Of a stretch of 64,000 nucleotides of DNA, positions 26,424 through 34,909 are shown in pieces. Source of the stretch: Verrucomicrobiales bacterium (lineage in GTDB: Bacteria; Verrucomicrobiota; Verrucomicrobiia; Verrucomicrobiales; SLCJ01); assembly GCA_024636835.1 (NCBI GenBank), contig JAGXGH010000008.1, positions 52,377-116,376 of the forward strand. The letters run 5' to 3'. A model generated the notes under the pieces. It saw nothing but the letters and a program-made list of their open reading frames with translations. It was not told the DNA's origin and did not search any database. The position numbers and the translations under genes are program-made. How positions within the stretch are numbered: position 1 is the stretch's first letter; each line of letters begins with the position of its first letter.

Positions 26424-27773
26424 CTACAAGTTCGCTTGGTCAAAGGCACGTAAGCATTCGATAAACCCGCTCGCGAAGTCTTCGGGAACACGATCTACCC
26501 ACTCACGAATCTCCTCCAGAGGAAAAGCCAGGACGGTCTCGACCTCACTGGCTGGCCACACCGGCTTTCCGGAAAACCGCCCTGCATACAAGGCAATAAA
26601 CTCCCAACCTGTCGCCTCGGAGGGCGGAATCTTACACACCTCGACGAGCTTCCCGTCTTCGAATCCCAACTCCTCGTCCACCTCTCGATCTGCCGCTTGG
26701 CGATAGCTTTCACCCGCATCTAAATGCCCTGCCGCACTGCTGTCCCACACACCAGGATGCCTGTCCTTGAGATGCGAACGTTTCTGGAGGAGCAAGTTCC
26801 CGCGTTTATCGAACATGAACAGATGCACCGCGCGGTGCAGCCAGCCGTTCGCATGAACGTCTCCACGTGTCTCCTGACGAACCACCTCATCATTCTCGTC
26901 CACCACATCAAACATTTCCGACGCCTTTTGAGGGTTTTCCGCCAATGGATGGTCATCATAGGCATTGGTGATGCCTATCCATTGATCGAGCGACAACTCT
27001 TCCGCACGCACCGTTGGCGGCGCACCGATCTCTGTCACCAATTCCTCCCAAGACCGCCCCTCAGGCAATTCCGGTAACAGCTTCTTCACCTGCTTGCGCC
27101 GCTGGCTAAACCCGTGACGAATCATCCGGTCAAACAAAGGATGACTAAAGGTCGGGCGGTTCGTCACATTTTTCCTCGTTAGCAGCGCAACGGAGGAATC
27201 AATCTTCGGACGCGGGTAGAACAAATCAGGACCAAGCTTTTTAATCGATTTCACCTCCCAAAACGCCTGCGTCCGCAAGGTAAACACCCAGTAAATTTTG
27301 TTACCCGGCGTAGCAGCCAAGCGCTCGATCACTTCGTGCTGCAACATCACTACAGCCTTCGTCACCGGCGAGGGCGACGACAAAAAGTTCCGCATGATCT
27401 CGCCGCCGCAAGAATACGGTAAATTCCCGACAAACTTCACCGGCCGCTCTTTATACAGCAAGCGCACATCGAACTGCACCGCATCCTCGTTGTAAACCTC
27501 CACGTCATCGCGTTCTGCATACTTCTGTTTCAAGCCCTCCGCCAAACGACGGTCGAACTCGATCAAGATCAGCTTGCGACACTTGCCCACCATGTGCTCG
27601 GTCATTGCCCCCGTGCCGGGACCAACCTCTACCACACAATCTTCTGCAGAAATATTCAACTGATCGGCAATCCAACGCGCCGATTCCTCGTCGTGGAGGA
27701 AGTTTTGCCCCATCGACTTGCTCGGCACCACATCCAATTCAAGGAGCCGCGATTTGATTTCAGAGAGATTCAT
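26424..27773 (-). CDS. rsmA: RsmA (16S rRNA dimethyladenosine transferase) fused to a NUDIX hydrolase
   Basis: ATG 27773 begins MNLSEIKSRLLEL, the normal RsmA start. Residues 1-270 are the KsgA/RsmA methyltransferase: SMGQNFLHD, SAM motif VVEVGPGTGAMTEHM, catalytic NLPY at 117-120 and the FSQRRKQVKK segment. This half dimethylates two adenines near the 3' end of 16S rRNA. Residues about 285-449 form a NUDIX domain with a perfect box: G349, E355, R363-E364, E367-E368 and G370. The NUDIX part resembles isopentenyl-diphosphate-isomerase-like or YfcD-type hydrolases (ENDEVVRQETRGDVHANGWL). No stop or frameshift separates the halves. It lies 63 bases upstream of the squalene-synthase-family gene. 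Confidence 0.93.
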   Translation of the reverse strand: MNLSEIKSRLLELDVVPSKSMGQNFLHDEESARWIADQLNISAEDCVVEVGPGTGAMTEHMVGKCRKLILIEFDRRLAEGLKQKYAERDDVEVYNEDAVQFDVRLLYKERPVKFVGNLPYSCGGEIMRNFLSSPSPVTKAVVMLQHEVIERLAATPGNKIYWVFTLRTQAFWEVKSIKKLGPDLFYPRPKIDSSVALLTRKNVTNRPTFSHPLFDRMIRHGFSQRRKQVKKLLPELPEGRSWEELVTEIGAPPTVRAEELSLDQWIGITNAYDDHPLAENPQKASEMFDVVDENDEVVRQETRGDVHANGWLHRAVHLFMFDKRGNLLLQKRSHLKDRHPGVWDSSAAGHLDAGESYRQAADREVDEELGFEDGKLVEVCKIPPSEATGWEFIALYAGRFSGKPVWPASEVETVLAFPLEEIREWVDRVPEDFASGFIECLRAFDQANL

Positions 27774-28138
27774 AAAAAAGTGTGAAGTGCCATCTGACAC
27801 CCATCTCTACCGAACACGGAAAACCCTTGTGCGGCAAACGGATAAGCCAAGGCTTCAGGTCTCGTCAATTTTTGCTGCGCTGAAACGTGGCGGTGGCTTC
27901 CAGCCGCCAAGCCCCCCCAGCCCTTCGTGAGCCCCGAATCATCGTGGTGAGATGCGGATATTTCGACAGGATTAACAGGATTGAACTGGATGAGGATGTC
28001 CGCTCCGCCCGCCGCCACACTGGCATTATGACTACATGATGCCTGACATCACTGTCTTTGGTGTGTGCTGTTTGGAGTTTTTCATCGCGCTTCACTGCTT
28101 CTGACAGACAACTGTACACCTTGCACTTGTACTGTGTT
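27774..28138. other. Intergenic region with 9-base repeats
   Basis: No gene is visible in these 365 bases. GACAGGATTAACAGGATTGA at 27965-27984 is a tandem of a 9-base ACAGGATTA-like unit, and a decayed relative occurs at 46930-46955. GGCGGTGGCTTCCAGCCGCC (27889-27908) is a small inverted repeat. Confidence 0.55.
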
Positions 28139-28693
28139 CTATTCCTGCTCACCGTTGATGAGTCCCCTCCACTCTTCGCCCTCATAGACATCTCCCCTCA
28201 ACGGCCCCTCAACATCGATTGCCGCCTCAATCCACTCGCCAGCCTCATCACGGGTGACCAACGCATCCTCGGTCGAAAGCGCTTCACCATTACTCCAACT
28301 CGATCGCAAATAACTCAGTAAGGCCGCCGTCCTCCCAGCACTCAAGCTTTCCTCCCAGCCCGGCATCTGATCTAGGAAGTAACGCTTTCCTTTGACGTGA
28401 ATGGGGCCGAACACACCTTTATGCACAATCAACGCCAAACGCTGTGGATCGCCCTGGACAAACTCGGATCCATCCAAGGGCGGAACCGTTCCACCGCCAG
28501 TGCCTTTGTTCCCATGACAACCGGAACAAAGCTCGGTATAGATCACCACTCCCTTGTTTCGTGCTGTGACAAGTTGTTCATCTACGCTGGGAACATAAGC
28601 AGGAAGCTCAACTTCACTCCTATCACCGCACCCAATAGACCACAGTCCAAAAAACGCTGAAATTAAAATAAAGAAAACACGAAATATACCCAC
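28139..28693 (-). CDS. Lipoprotein-anchored cytochrome c
   Basis: The N-terminus is hydrophobic and ends in WSIGC, a plausible lipobox. A class I heme motif CSGCH lies near residue 57, and DQMPGW supplies the probable axial methionine, so one heme c is expected. A short C-terminal acidic extension of about 45 residues follows the heme domain. It could donate electrons to a terminal oxidase or reductase; the CopA-CopB and SCO1 genes of this window are not adjacent. The divergent pgsA gene lies 124 bases away. Confidence 0.85.
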   Translation of the reverse strand: MGIFRVFFILISAFFGLWSIGCGDRSEVELPAYVPSVDEQLVTARNKGVVIYTELCSGCHGNKGTGGGTVPPLDGSEFVQGDPQRLALIVHKGVFGPIHVKGKRYFLDQMPGWEESLSAGRTAALLSYLRSSWSNGEALSTEDALVTRDEAGEWIEAAIDVEGPLRGDVYEGEEWRGLINGEQE

Positions 28694-28816
28694 CTCTTGT
28701 AAACGGTTTCTGCGAGCAATCTCTTTCCTTCCGTAGACCTACCATTCGCTGTGCAATCTACCCCTTCACATTTCGCCGAGGGCAGGATAGATTCAAACGA
28801 AAACCCACCCACGACC

Positions 28817-29440
28817 ATGATTACACTAGCCACCAAAATCACGCTCGTCCGAATTCTTCTTGTTCCGGTGTTCATCACCTTTGCCGTATACTACGGCGAC
28901 AGTGTCTGGAAAGGAAACCCCGTGGAGGCCTACCGCTACGCAGCCATGGCGGCCTTCGGGATCGCAGCCATCAGCGATGGAATCGATGGATTTATCGCCC
29001 GACAATTTAATCAGGAAAGCTTTCTTGGGCGTTGGCTCGATCCACTCGCTGATAAGTCGCTGATGCTCTCCGCGCTCATTGTCCTCAGCGTCACCCCGTG
29101 GCCCGATCGCTTCCCCCTATGGTTTCCCATCCTGGTCATCTCCCGCGATGTCGCACTGATCGTCGGAGCCATTCTCATCAAACTCGTCCACGGAAATGTG
29201 CAAATTGACCCGCACTGGACGGGAAAAGTGGCGACCATCGCCCAAATCACGGCTATAAGTTGGGTGCTTCTCCAGTGGACGACACCTCCATCCATCTACC
29301 CCACTGTCGTCGCTGGATTTTTTACTGCCGTTTCCTCGATCATCTATATGCGTGGATTCCTCCATCAGATCCATCAGCCAACGGATCAACACACCACCGA
29401 CCAGAAAACGCAAGACCAACGCGACCAAGCTTCATCATGA
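28817..29440 (+). CDS. pgsA: CDP-alcohol phosphatidyltransferase (PgsA-like)
   Basis: ATG 28817 gives MITLATKITLVRIL, the usual start. The catalytic motif D-x2-DG-x2-AR-x8-G-x3-D-x3-D is exact (DGIDGFIARQF then GRWLDPLADK). About five transmembrane helices are expected. It makes phosphatidylglycerophosphate from CDP-diacylglycerol and glycerol-3-phosphate in the inner membrane. The stop overlaps the der start (ATGA), a translational coupling. Confidence 0.9.
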   Translation: MITLATKITLVRILLVPVFITFAVYYGDSVWKGNPVEAYRYAAMAAFGIAAISDGIDGFIARQFNQESFLGRWLDPLADKSLMLSALIVLSVTPWPDRFPLWFPILVISRDVALIVGAILIKLVHGNVQIDPHWTGKVATIAQITAISWVLLQWTTPPSIYPTVVAGFFTAVSSIIYMRGFLHQIHQPTDQHTTDQKTQDQRDQASS

Positions 29441-30888
29441 CCGACTCCACGCCCAGCCCCGAACAATCCGAGGAAATCCCAACACCAGCAGTAAAGAAAG
29501 AACTGCCGGTAGTGGCTATCGTCGGGCGCCCCAATGTCGGCAAGTCCGCGCTCTTTAATAAACTCTCAAAGCGCCGCCTCGCCATCGTCCACGACCAACC
29601 CGGCGTCACCCGCGACCGTCTCGCCACGGAATCCCGGGTCACCGAATCACGGGCTCTACTCATCGACACCGGAGGCATCGGAGCCAACCTCGACGACGGA
29701 TTCGCCGAGCAAGTCCGCGCCGAAACCGACATCGCGATTCAAACCGCTGATCTCATTCTCTTCATCCTCGACGGACAAGAAGGCGTCCACCCCATCGATC
29801 GCAACCTCGCTCAAGATCTACGCAAAGCAGGCTGCCCCGTCCAAGTCGTCGTCAATAAGATCGACGAAGACATGCACGAAAAGAACACATCGGAATTTTC
29901 CTCCTTGGGCTTCGACGATGCCATCCACGTCTCCGCCGCACATGGTCGCGGATTCGACAAACTCATTCAATGCATCGACAGACTACTCATCGAGCACGGC
30001 CTCGAAGTCCCTCGCGATGCTAAGCTAGAGGACGATGCCGAACTCCCTGCTGGCCCGATCAAGCTCGCCATCATCGGTAAGCCAAACGTCGGAAAATCTT
30101 CACTGATCAACGCCCTACTCGATGACCAACGTGCGATTGTCTCCGAAGTCGCAGGCACCACGCGTGACGCCTTTGACGTGCCATTTCAGTTCAATGAGTT
30201 GGACTACATCCTGATCGACACCGCAGGTCTGCGTCCGCGTTCAAAGCGCGACACCTCCGTCGAAGTGTTCTCCGCCATGCGCACCGAGTCCAGCATCCGC
30301 CGCGCCGACATCTGCGCACTCGTCATCGACGCCGCACAGGGAGTCACCGCACAAGACCGCAAGATCGCCAAACTCATTCTCGACGCCGGAAAACCCTGCT
30401 TCATCGTCCTCAATAAATTCGACCTATACCACCCTGGCGCAGACTACAGCGACCGCATGGAAGAGCTCAGCGAGCACGTTGCGAGGGAGCTCTTCTTCCT
30501 CCACTATGCCCCTCACGTCGCGGTGTCGGCGAAGGAGCGCGAGCACCTTCCTAGAATTTTCCACACCATCGATAAGATCCGTGGAGCCGCCAAACTCAAA
30601 GTCGGCACCGGCGAACTCAACCGCATCCTCAAGAAGGCGATGACAAAAACGCCGCCACCACTCATCGGCAAGCGCAAGCGCCTCAAACTGCTCTACGCAA
30701 CGATGACAAAACCCGAACGCCCGACCTCCATACCTGCGCCCATTTTCGTCCTCTTCATCAACAGCGAATCGTTACTCAGCGACAGCTACAAACGCTACCT
30801 CGAAAACAACCTCCGAGGACAAAAGAACTACATCGGCCTCCCACTCAACTTCATCTTCCGATCACGCGCCAAGAAAGCCGATTTGTAA
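29437..30888 (+). CDS. der: Ribosome-assembly GTPase Der/EngA
   Basis: ATG 29437 overlaps the pgsA stop. Two consecutive GTPase domains are present: GRPNVGKS, DTGG and NKID in the first, GKPNVGKS, DTAG and NKFD in the second, then the KH-like C-terminal domain with GKRKRLKLLYATMTKPERP. It binds the 50S subunit during maturation. Length (483 residues) is normal. A degenerate CTGTAGCGG repeat (30930-30956) and a heptamer array follow. Confidence 0.97.
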   Translation: MTDSTPSPEQSEEIPTPAVKKELPVVAIVGRPNVGKSALFNKLSKRRLAIVHDQPGVTRDRLATESRVTESRALLIDTGGIGANLDDGFAEQVRAETDIAIQTADLILFILDGQEGVHPIDRNLAQDLRKAGCPVQVVVNKIDEDMHEKNTSEFSSLGFDDAIHVSAAHGRGFDKLIQCIDRLLIEHGLEVPRDAKLEDDAELPAGPIKLAIIGKPNVGKSSLINALLDDQRAIVSEVAGTTRDAFDVPFQFNELDYILIDTAGLRPRSKRDTSVEVFSAMRTESSIRRADICALVIDAAQGVTAQDRKIAKLILDAGKPCFIVLNKFDLYHPGADYSDRMEELSEHVARELFFLHYAPHVAVSAKEREHLPRIFHTIDKIRGAAKLKVGTGELNRILKKAMTKTPPPLIGKRKRLKLLYATMTKPERPTSIPAPIFVLFINSESLLSDSYKRYLENNLRGQKNYIGLPLNFIFRSRAKKADL

Positions 30889-31030
30889 AAGAGCGGAACA
30901 GGGAGCGCGGAACGCGGAATTTGGAGCCCCTGTAGCGGACGCTTTGCAAGCGCCGAGCCTCTCTCAGCGACGACGCATAATTGTAGGTTAGACGTGCCGG
31001 CTAACAGCACTCCCCGGCACAGCCGCAAAT

Positions 31031-31079
31031 CAGGAGTCAGGAGTCAGGAGTCAGGTAGCAGGTAGCAGGTAGCAGGTAG
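31031..31079 (+). repeat. Heptamer tandem array (CAGGAGT x3, CAGGTAG x4)
   Basis: Seven units of exactly seven bases follow each other: three CAGGAGT (31031-31051) then four CAGGTAG (31052-31079). The array lies about 140 bases after the der stop in a gap of 278 bases that contains no gene. Confidence 0.95.
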
Positions 31080-31166
31080 AAAAGGGCGCTGAATACCTCT
31101 CCGCTCTCCTTCTTTTCTCCGCCGGAAAGCCACGTGACCGAAGGTTTTACGTGGTGCGGCTAAAAA

Positions 31167-31583
31167 TTAATCGCCGGCAAGCTCCGGCATTGCCTTGGTC
31201 TCCTGAAAAACCGTCACGTAGGCGTTCACCGTCTTCTGAAGTTCAACATAGTATTTCGCCAAGGTCCCCGCTGGCGTCGTCGCAATACCGATCATTTCAT
31301 CCATTCGATGGATCAACAGCCCGAGCTTTTTCATCGCGACATCCGACACCCCGCCGGCATTCTCTAGCCCTTCGTATCCCACCGCAACCTTCGCGCGTCC
31401 GTTATCGATCCATTCCAGATCATTTTTCTGCGCCCCTATCGTTTCAGCCCACAAGGCATCGATCTCATCATTCTCGCCCACGCCCCCCTCCACTGCCGAT
31501 TTCACATGCGCCTGTGAAACCAGTAAACACTTCCCGGAAACACGGCTGATCAGGGCTAACAATTCTTGTGCGGTATCACTCAT
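31167..31583 (-). CDS. Small helical protein of unknown function
   Basis: The 138-residue protein is not recognised. It is soluble and looks mostly helical (LLALISRVSGKCLLVSQAHV, MKKLGLLIHRMDEMIGIA, YYVELQKTVNAYVTVFQET), with no signal peptide. It lies 48 bases downstream of queF on the same strand and could share its transcript. A FlgN-like export-chaperone fold is conceivable from size and helicity, but nothing in the sequence proves it. Confidence 0.65.
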   Translation of the reverse strand: MSDTAQELLALISRVSGKCLLVSQAHVKSAVEGGVGENDEIDALWAETIGAQKNDLEWIDNGRAKVAVGYEGLENAGGVSDVAMKKLGLLIHRMDEMIGIATTPAGTLAKYYVELQKTVNAYVTVFQETKAMPELAGD

Positions 31584-31631
31584 CAGATTTTGTTACGTTA
31601 TACCTTATACTTTCTGCTCTCTACTCCCTTT

Positions 31632-32093
31632 CTATACTTCTGCCGTCAATGTTCCCGCTAAAGGTGCATCAGAAGGATGTGCCGCTTGGCACGTTAATCG
31701 AATCCCGCCACGTGAGCCAAAGCTCCCTCGCACTACAACCTGCTTAGGCGAGCATGCTGCCACCAAATCGGTGAGGATGCGGTTCACCACTTCCTCGTTG
31801 AACGCGGCCGTGTTGCGGAACGATGCGAGGTAAAATTTCAGCGACTTGGTTTCGACGCAGATTTCTCCAGGGATGTAGCGGATTTGAATCCTCGCCGTGT
31901 CCGGCTGCCCCGTCACAGGACAAAGCGAAGAAAATTCCGGACAATCCAAGTGAATCCAGTAATCGCGCGTCGCGTTGTGATTCGCGAAAGTCTCCAGCTG
32001 CGCCTCATCAGGCGAATTTGGCAACCTGCTCTCGGAACGACCAAGTAGGTTCAACCCGCGCTCGTCGGCAGGATTCGATGTGGGATCACTCAT
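31632..32093 (-). CDS. queF: NADPH-dependent preQ0 reductase QueF
   Basis: ATG 32093 is chosen; a further ATG upstream only adds five residues. The catalytic cysteine lies in SSLCPVTGQPD, and ETKSLKFYLASFRN is the QueF motif that binds the substrate and NADPH. Length (153 residues) matches the single-domain type I enzyme. It converts preQ0 to preQ1 in queuosine synthesis in the cytoplasm. No other que gene is nearby and no preQ1 riboswitch was recognised in the leader. Confidence 0.95.
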   Translation of the reverse strand: MSDPTSNPADERGLNLLGRSESRLPNSPDEAQLETFANHNATRDYWIHLDCPEFSSLCPVTGQPDTARIQIRYIPGEICVETKSLKFYLASFRNTAAFNEEVVNRILTDLVAACSPKQVVVRGSFGSRGGIRLTCQAAHPSDAPLAGTLTAEV

Positions 32094-32321
32094 GGCGAAG
32101 CCTAGCATCGATTCAGAGATCTGCTAGCCAGACACTCAGCGCCCCCACCACTTTCCTCAGCACACACAAAAAACAGAAGATAGTGGACTTGGATTCAAAA
32201 CAGCGATATCCAGCCGTCTCTATCCAGTGAACAGAATAACTCAATTCCACAGAAAGACAGGGGGATTTCTAACAACGCGCCTAGTTTAATACACCAGGTG
32301 ACTCGCCTTCGTCGCTGGTGT

Positions 32322-32996
32322 TTAGCGACGACGCTTTAACAGAAGAAGCCCACCAATGCCCAATAACCCAAGAGAAGAGGGCTCGGGGATGTAAACCAGA
32401 TCGATGCCGTTAAAGCGTATCTTGTCAGTCGAATCGGTTCCTGCTGATGGATTGGCGGCACTGTCACGTATGAAAAGGCTGTAGGCGCTGGTGCCATCGC
32501 TGACAAATTGAAATGTCACTGCCGGCCCTGTGGAGGATTTATCGACAGACGCACCATAGATTATCTCCGATACTGCACCGTTGTCGGTGTAAATACCAAC
32601 GATCTGACCCTCGACAGGAACATCGGAATCCCAGGAATAAACACTCAACTCCCACGTTCCCGCCTCAAGCCCTCCGGCAGAGCCAAGCTGCATTCCCAGC
32701 TCAACGCCCCCAGCTCCTCCCTCGATGAACGCGAAGTCACGATTAACTCCGTCAATGTTGGTAGCATTTCCCAGACCACGCGCCCGAGCACCGGCTTGCC
32801 CAAACAAGGTAAACGTATCGCCATCGATAGTTACGGATCCACCGGATCCGGTAAAAGGTGACACCAAGCGCGTGTAGCCCGATTTCAGATAGTCTGTCCC
32901 ACTGGCATCTATATCAATATTGTAGACCGTGGCTGCTTGAGCAGAGCATACGAATAATGTACTGGCGGAAAGAATGGTGAGAGATGTTTTTTTCAT
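32322..32996 (-). CDS. PEP-CTERM secreted protein
   Basis: ATG 32996 opens a signal peptide (MKKTSLTILSASTLFVCSAQA). The C-terminus is a PEP-CTERM sorting tail: IPEPSS, a hydrophobic helix GLLGIGGLLLL and a final KRRR. The middle is a beta-rich, Asp/Gly-rich domain with no enzyme motif. Such proteins are processed by exosortase and often go to the exopolysaccharide matrix. The stop codon is inside an 8-bp perfect hairpin (TCGTCGCT / AGCGACGA, 32309-32331) without a U-tract. Confidence 0.9.
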   Translation of the reverse strand: MKKTSLTILSASTLFVCSAQAATVYNIDIDASGTDYLKSGYTRLVSPFTGSGGSVTIDGDTFTLFGQAGARARGLGNATNIDGVNRDFAFIEGGAGGVELGMQLGSAGGLEAGTWELSVYSWDSDVPVEGQIVGIYTDNGAVSEIIYGASVDKSSTGPAVTFQFVSDGTSAYSLFIRDSAANPSAGTDSTDKIRFNGIDLVYIPEPSSLGLLGIGGLLLLKRRR

Positions 32997-33151
32997 ACTT
33001 TTAAAAAATTTAAATAAAGTCGTGTTTGAAATCAAGCAATTACCATGCCGCATTCCGCCCAGCGAGTCTCCACATAAAAATTACAGAGCATTAAATCACT
33101 ATTGACTCAGCACACCGTTCCATCGCATACCCTCTTTATCCGGGCACAAAA

Positions 33152-33248
33152 AAACCGGAAGATGGTGGAGCATAGCGGATTCGAACCGCTGACCCCTTGC
33201 ATGCCATGCAAGTGCTCTACCAACTGAGCTAATGCCCCATCTTCCGGT
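33152..33248 (-). terminator. Leader-trailer stem of tRNA-Ala followed by U-tract
   Basis: On the minus strand the ten bases before the tRNA (ACCGGAAGAT, 33239-33248) are exactly complementary to the ten bases that start with the last A of CCA and run into the trailer (ATCTTCCGGT, 33154-33163). A run of about seven U follows. The precursor would thus carry an acceptor stem extended by ten pairs and end in a terminator-like structure. Confidence 0.75.
33163..33238 (-). tRNA. tRNA-Ala (anticodon GGC)
   Basis: Read on the minus strand the 76-base gene starts GGGGCATTAGCTCAGTTGG, has anticodon arm CTTGC-ATGGCAT-GCAAG (anticodon GGC), T-loop GGTTCGAATCC and acceptor 3' strand ATGCTCC, ending in an encoded ACCA. 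G3-T70, the identity pair of alanine tRNA, is present. The leader and trailer form a separate stem described at 33152-33248. Confidence 0.98.
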
Positions 33249-33254
33249 AATCGC

Positions 33255-33312
33255 TAAAAAACGCCGAAGCGTTCCTTCACGAGGATCGGAAAATACCTCG
33301 ATTGAATCAATT
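33255..33312 (-). promoter_or_regulatory. Possible promoter and UUCG hairpin upstream of tRNA-Ala
   Basis: On the minus strand TTGGCA and TATTTT are spaced 16 bases apart, a reasonable sigma-70-type promoter for the tRNA. Downstream lies AACGC-TTCG-GCGTT followed by T (33258-33275), a 5-bp UUCG hairpin with a U-run in the leader. It could attenuate transcription or be a processing signal; both are inferred. Confidence 0.4.
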
Positions 33313-33364
33313 GCCAACTCTTTTTTATGGTTCCAATAGGATTTTTCGAGCGTAGATTTCTTAC

Positions 33365-34756
33365 GTGCCCCGCATCAACTTTTCCCAAAACCTTCAGCAC
33401 CCCACGAAAGACCTTGCTGACTGGCACTTCTCGGCTGGCGCATTCCAGCGTCTCTGCCCGCCATGGATGGATGTAAAACTGAAATCCAGCGAACCATCAA
33501 TTGTTGATGGAAACCAAGTATCATTCACTATCAAACAAACTCCTGGCATACGAATACAGTGGACCGCCGAATACCAGCACTGCGATCCAGACAGTGGGTT
33601 CACCGACGTTCAAGTTGCAGGCCCGTTCAAAGAATGGCGACACCGCCACTCGTTCACCCATCGAGGTGAGAATGATGAGCTTTGCAAGCTCGAAGATGTC
33701 ATCGAATACGCACTGCCATTCTCTCCGCTAAGCGACCTCATTGCCGGCAGGTTCATCAAAGCGGACATTTCCCGAACCTTTGCCTATCGCCATCAAATCC
33801 TCGCCGCCGACCTCGACCGACGCGTCACCTTGCCCAACGTCGCGCCAAAGCACGTCCTCGTCACAGGTGCGTCAGGACTCGTCGGCAAGCAGCTTTGTGC
33901 TATGCTCACCCTCCACGGACATCGCGTCACCAAAGTCTCGCGAAGCAATCCAAAAAACCGCAAGGACATCGTTACATGGAACACCCGAACTGATGAGCTC
34001 GACCTCTCAATGACCGATCCCATTGACGCCGTCATTCACCTCGCAGGAGCCAGTGTAGCCGGTGGACGATGGACAAAATCTCGCCGTAAAACCATGCTTC
34101 ATAGCAGGGTGGCTACGGCCCGTCTGCTTGCCCGCGAACTTCTCGAACGCAACAACCACCCCATTAAAGCCTGTGTTTTCGCCAGTGGCGTGAGTTGCTA
34201 TACTCCCGACGGCATTGAGAAATCGGAACACGACCCGATTGACACCTCCACCGTGCTTGGCGACATTGTCGATGCCTGGGAAAAGTCTGCCGATCCCTTC
34301 CGAGCACACGGTGTGCGCACTGCTCACATCCGACTTGGCGCCGTGCTCACCCCTGCGGGTGGCGCGTTGCAAAAACTTCTCCCCATCATGAAGTCCGGTC
34401 TCGGTGGACATGTGGGTAATGGCCGCCAAGCCTTCCCTTGGATCTCTATCGACGACACTGCTGATCTATTTTTCCGCGCCACCATCGACGATCGTTACCA
34501 CGGCCCGTACAATGCCGTCGCTCCGTATCAAGTGGACAACGCAGAATTTACCGCAACGCTCGCCAAGGTGCTCAAGCGCCCGGCGTTATTTCCGGTCCCG
34601 AAGTTCGCCCTGCGCGCAGCCTTCGGCAAAATGGCTGACGAGGTGCTCATCCAGGACATGGTGCCCATCCCTCACCGCTTGTCCGCCGAACTCAACTACC
34701 CATTCAGGTTCCCAAAACTGGAACCGGCTCTCCGTCATCTGCTCGGCCGAGCGTAG
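33365..34756 (+). CDS. SRPBCC domain fused to TIGR01777-family epimerase (YfcH-like)
   Basis: Residues 1-155 are a START/SRPBCC-like ligand-binding fold (FSAGAFQRLCPPWMD, GGRFIKADI-like end). Residues 160-463 are an extended SDR: VLVTGASGLVGKQL, VIHLAGASVAGGRW, FASGVSCYTP and VRTAHIRLGAVL. This is the TIGR01777/YfcH group, common as a fusion; its substrate is unknown, perhaps a nucleotide sugar or a cell-wall compound. The start is the first ATG-type codon in frame (GTG 33365) near the tRNA. A strong terminator follows 36 bases after its stop. Confidence 0.85.
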   Translation: MPRINFSQNLQHPTKDLADWHFSAGAFQRLCPPWMDVKLKSSEPSIVDGNQVSFTIKQTPGIRIQWTAEYQHCDPDSGFTDVQVAGPFKEWRHRHSFTHRGENDELCKLEDVIEYALPFSPLSDLIAGRFIKADISRTFAYRHQILAADLDRRVTLPNVAPKHVLVTGASGLVGKQLCAMLTLHGHRVTKVSRSNPKNRKDIVTWNTRTDELDLSMTDPIDAVIHLAGASVAGGRWTKSRRKTMLHSRVATARLLARELLERNNHPIKACVFASGVSCYTPDGIEKSEHDPIDTSTVLGDIVDAWEKSADPFRAHGVRTAHIRLGAVLTPAGGALQKLLPIMKSGLGGHVGNGRQAFPWISIDDTADLFFRATIDDRYHGPYNAVAPYQVDNAEFTATLAKVLKRPALFPVPKFALRAAFGKMADEVLIQDMVPIPHRLSAELNYPFRFPKLEPALRHLLGRA

Positions 34757-34792
34757 AAGACCGCCACGTTCATTTCATAGCAAATCATCTCT

Positions 34793-34830
34793 AAAAACAC
34801 GTCGTTCATCTTGGTCGACGTGTTTTTTTA
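34793..34830 (+). terminator. Intrinsic terminator
   Basis: A 12-bp perfect stem AAAAACACGTCG / CGACGTGTTTTT with an 11-base loop ends in T8. It closes the epimerase gene and, by symmetry of the A-tract, could also work on the minus strand. Confidence 0.85.
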
Positions 34831-34909
34831 TGGAGAAACCACGCTCTCCTATCGTATCCTTTTACCATCCTTGCCTTCACGGCGATCGAATGGGCTGGAG
34901 GAATACGGA

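Noticed and set aside
32094..32300. preQ1 riboswitch ahead of queF
   Set aside because: No convincing aptamer hairpin with the A-rich tail could be found by eye.
33152..33248. Phage attachment site at tRNA-Ala
   Set aside because: The repeated arms are inverted, not direct, and no integrase gene lies near.
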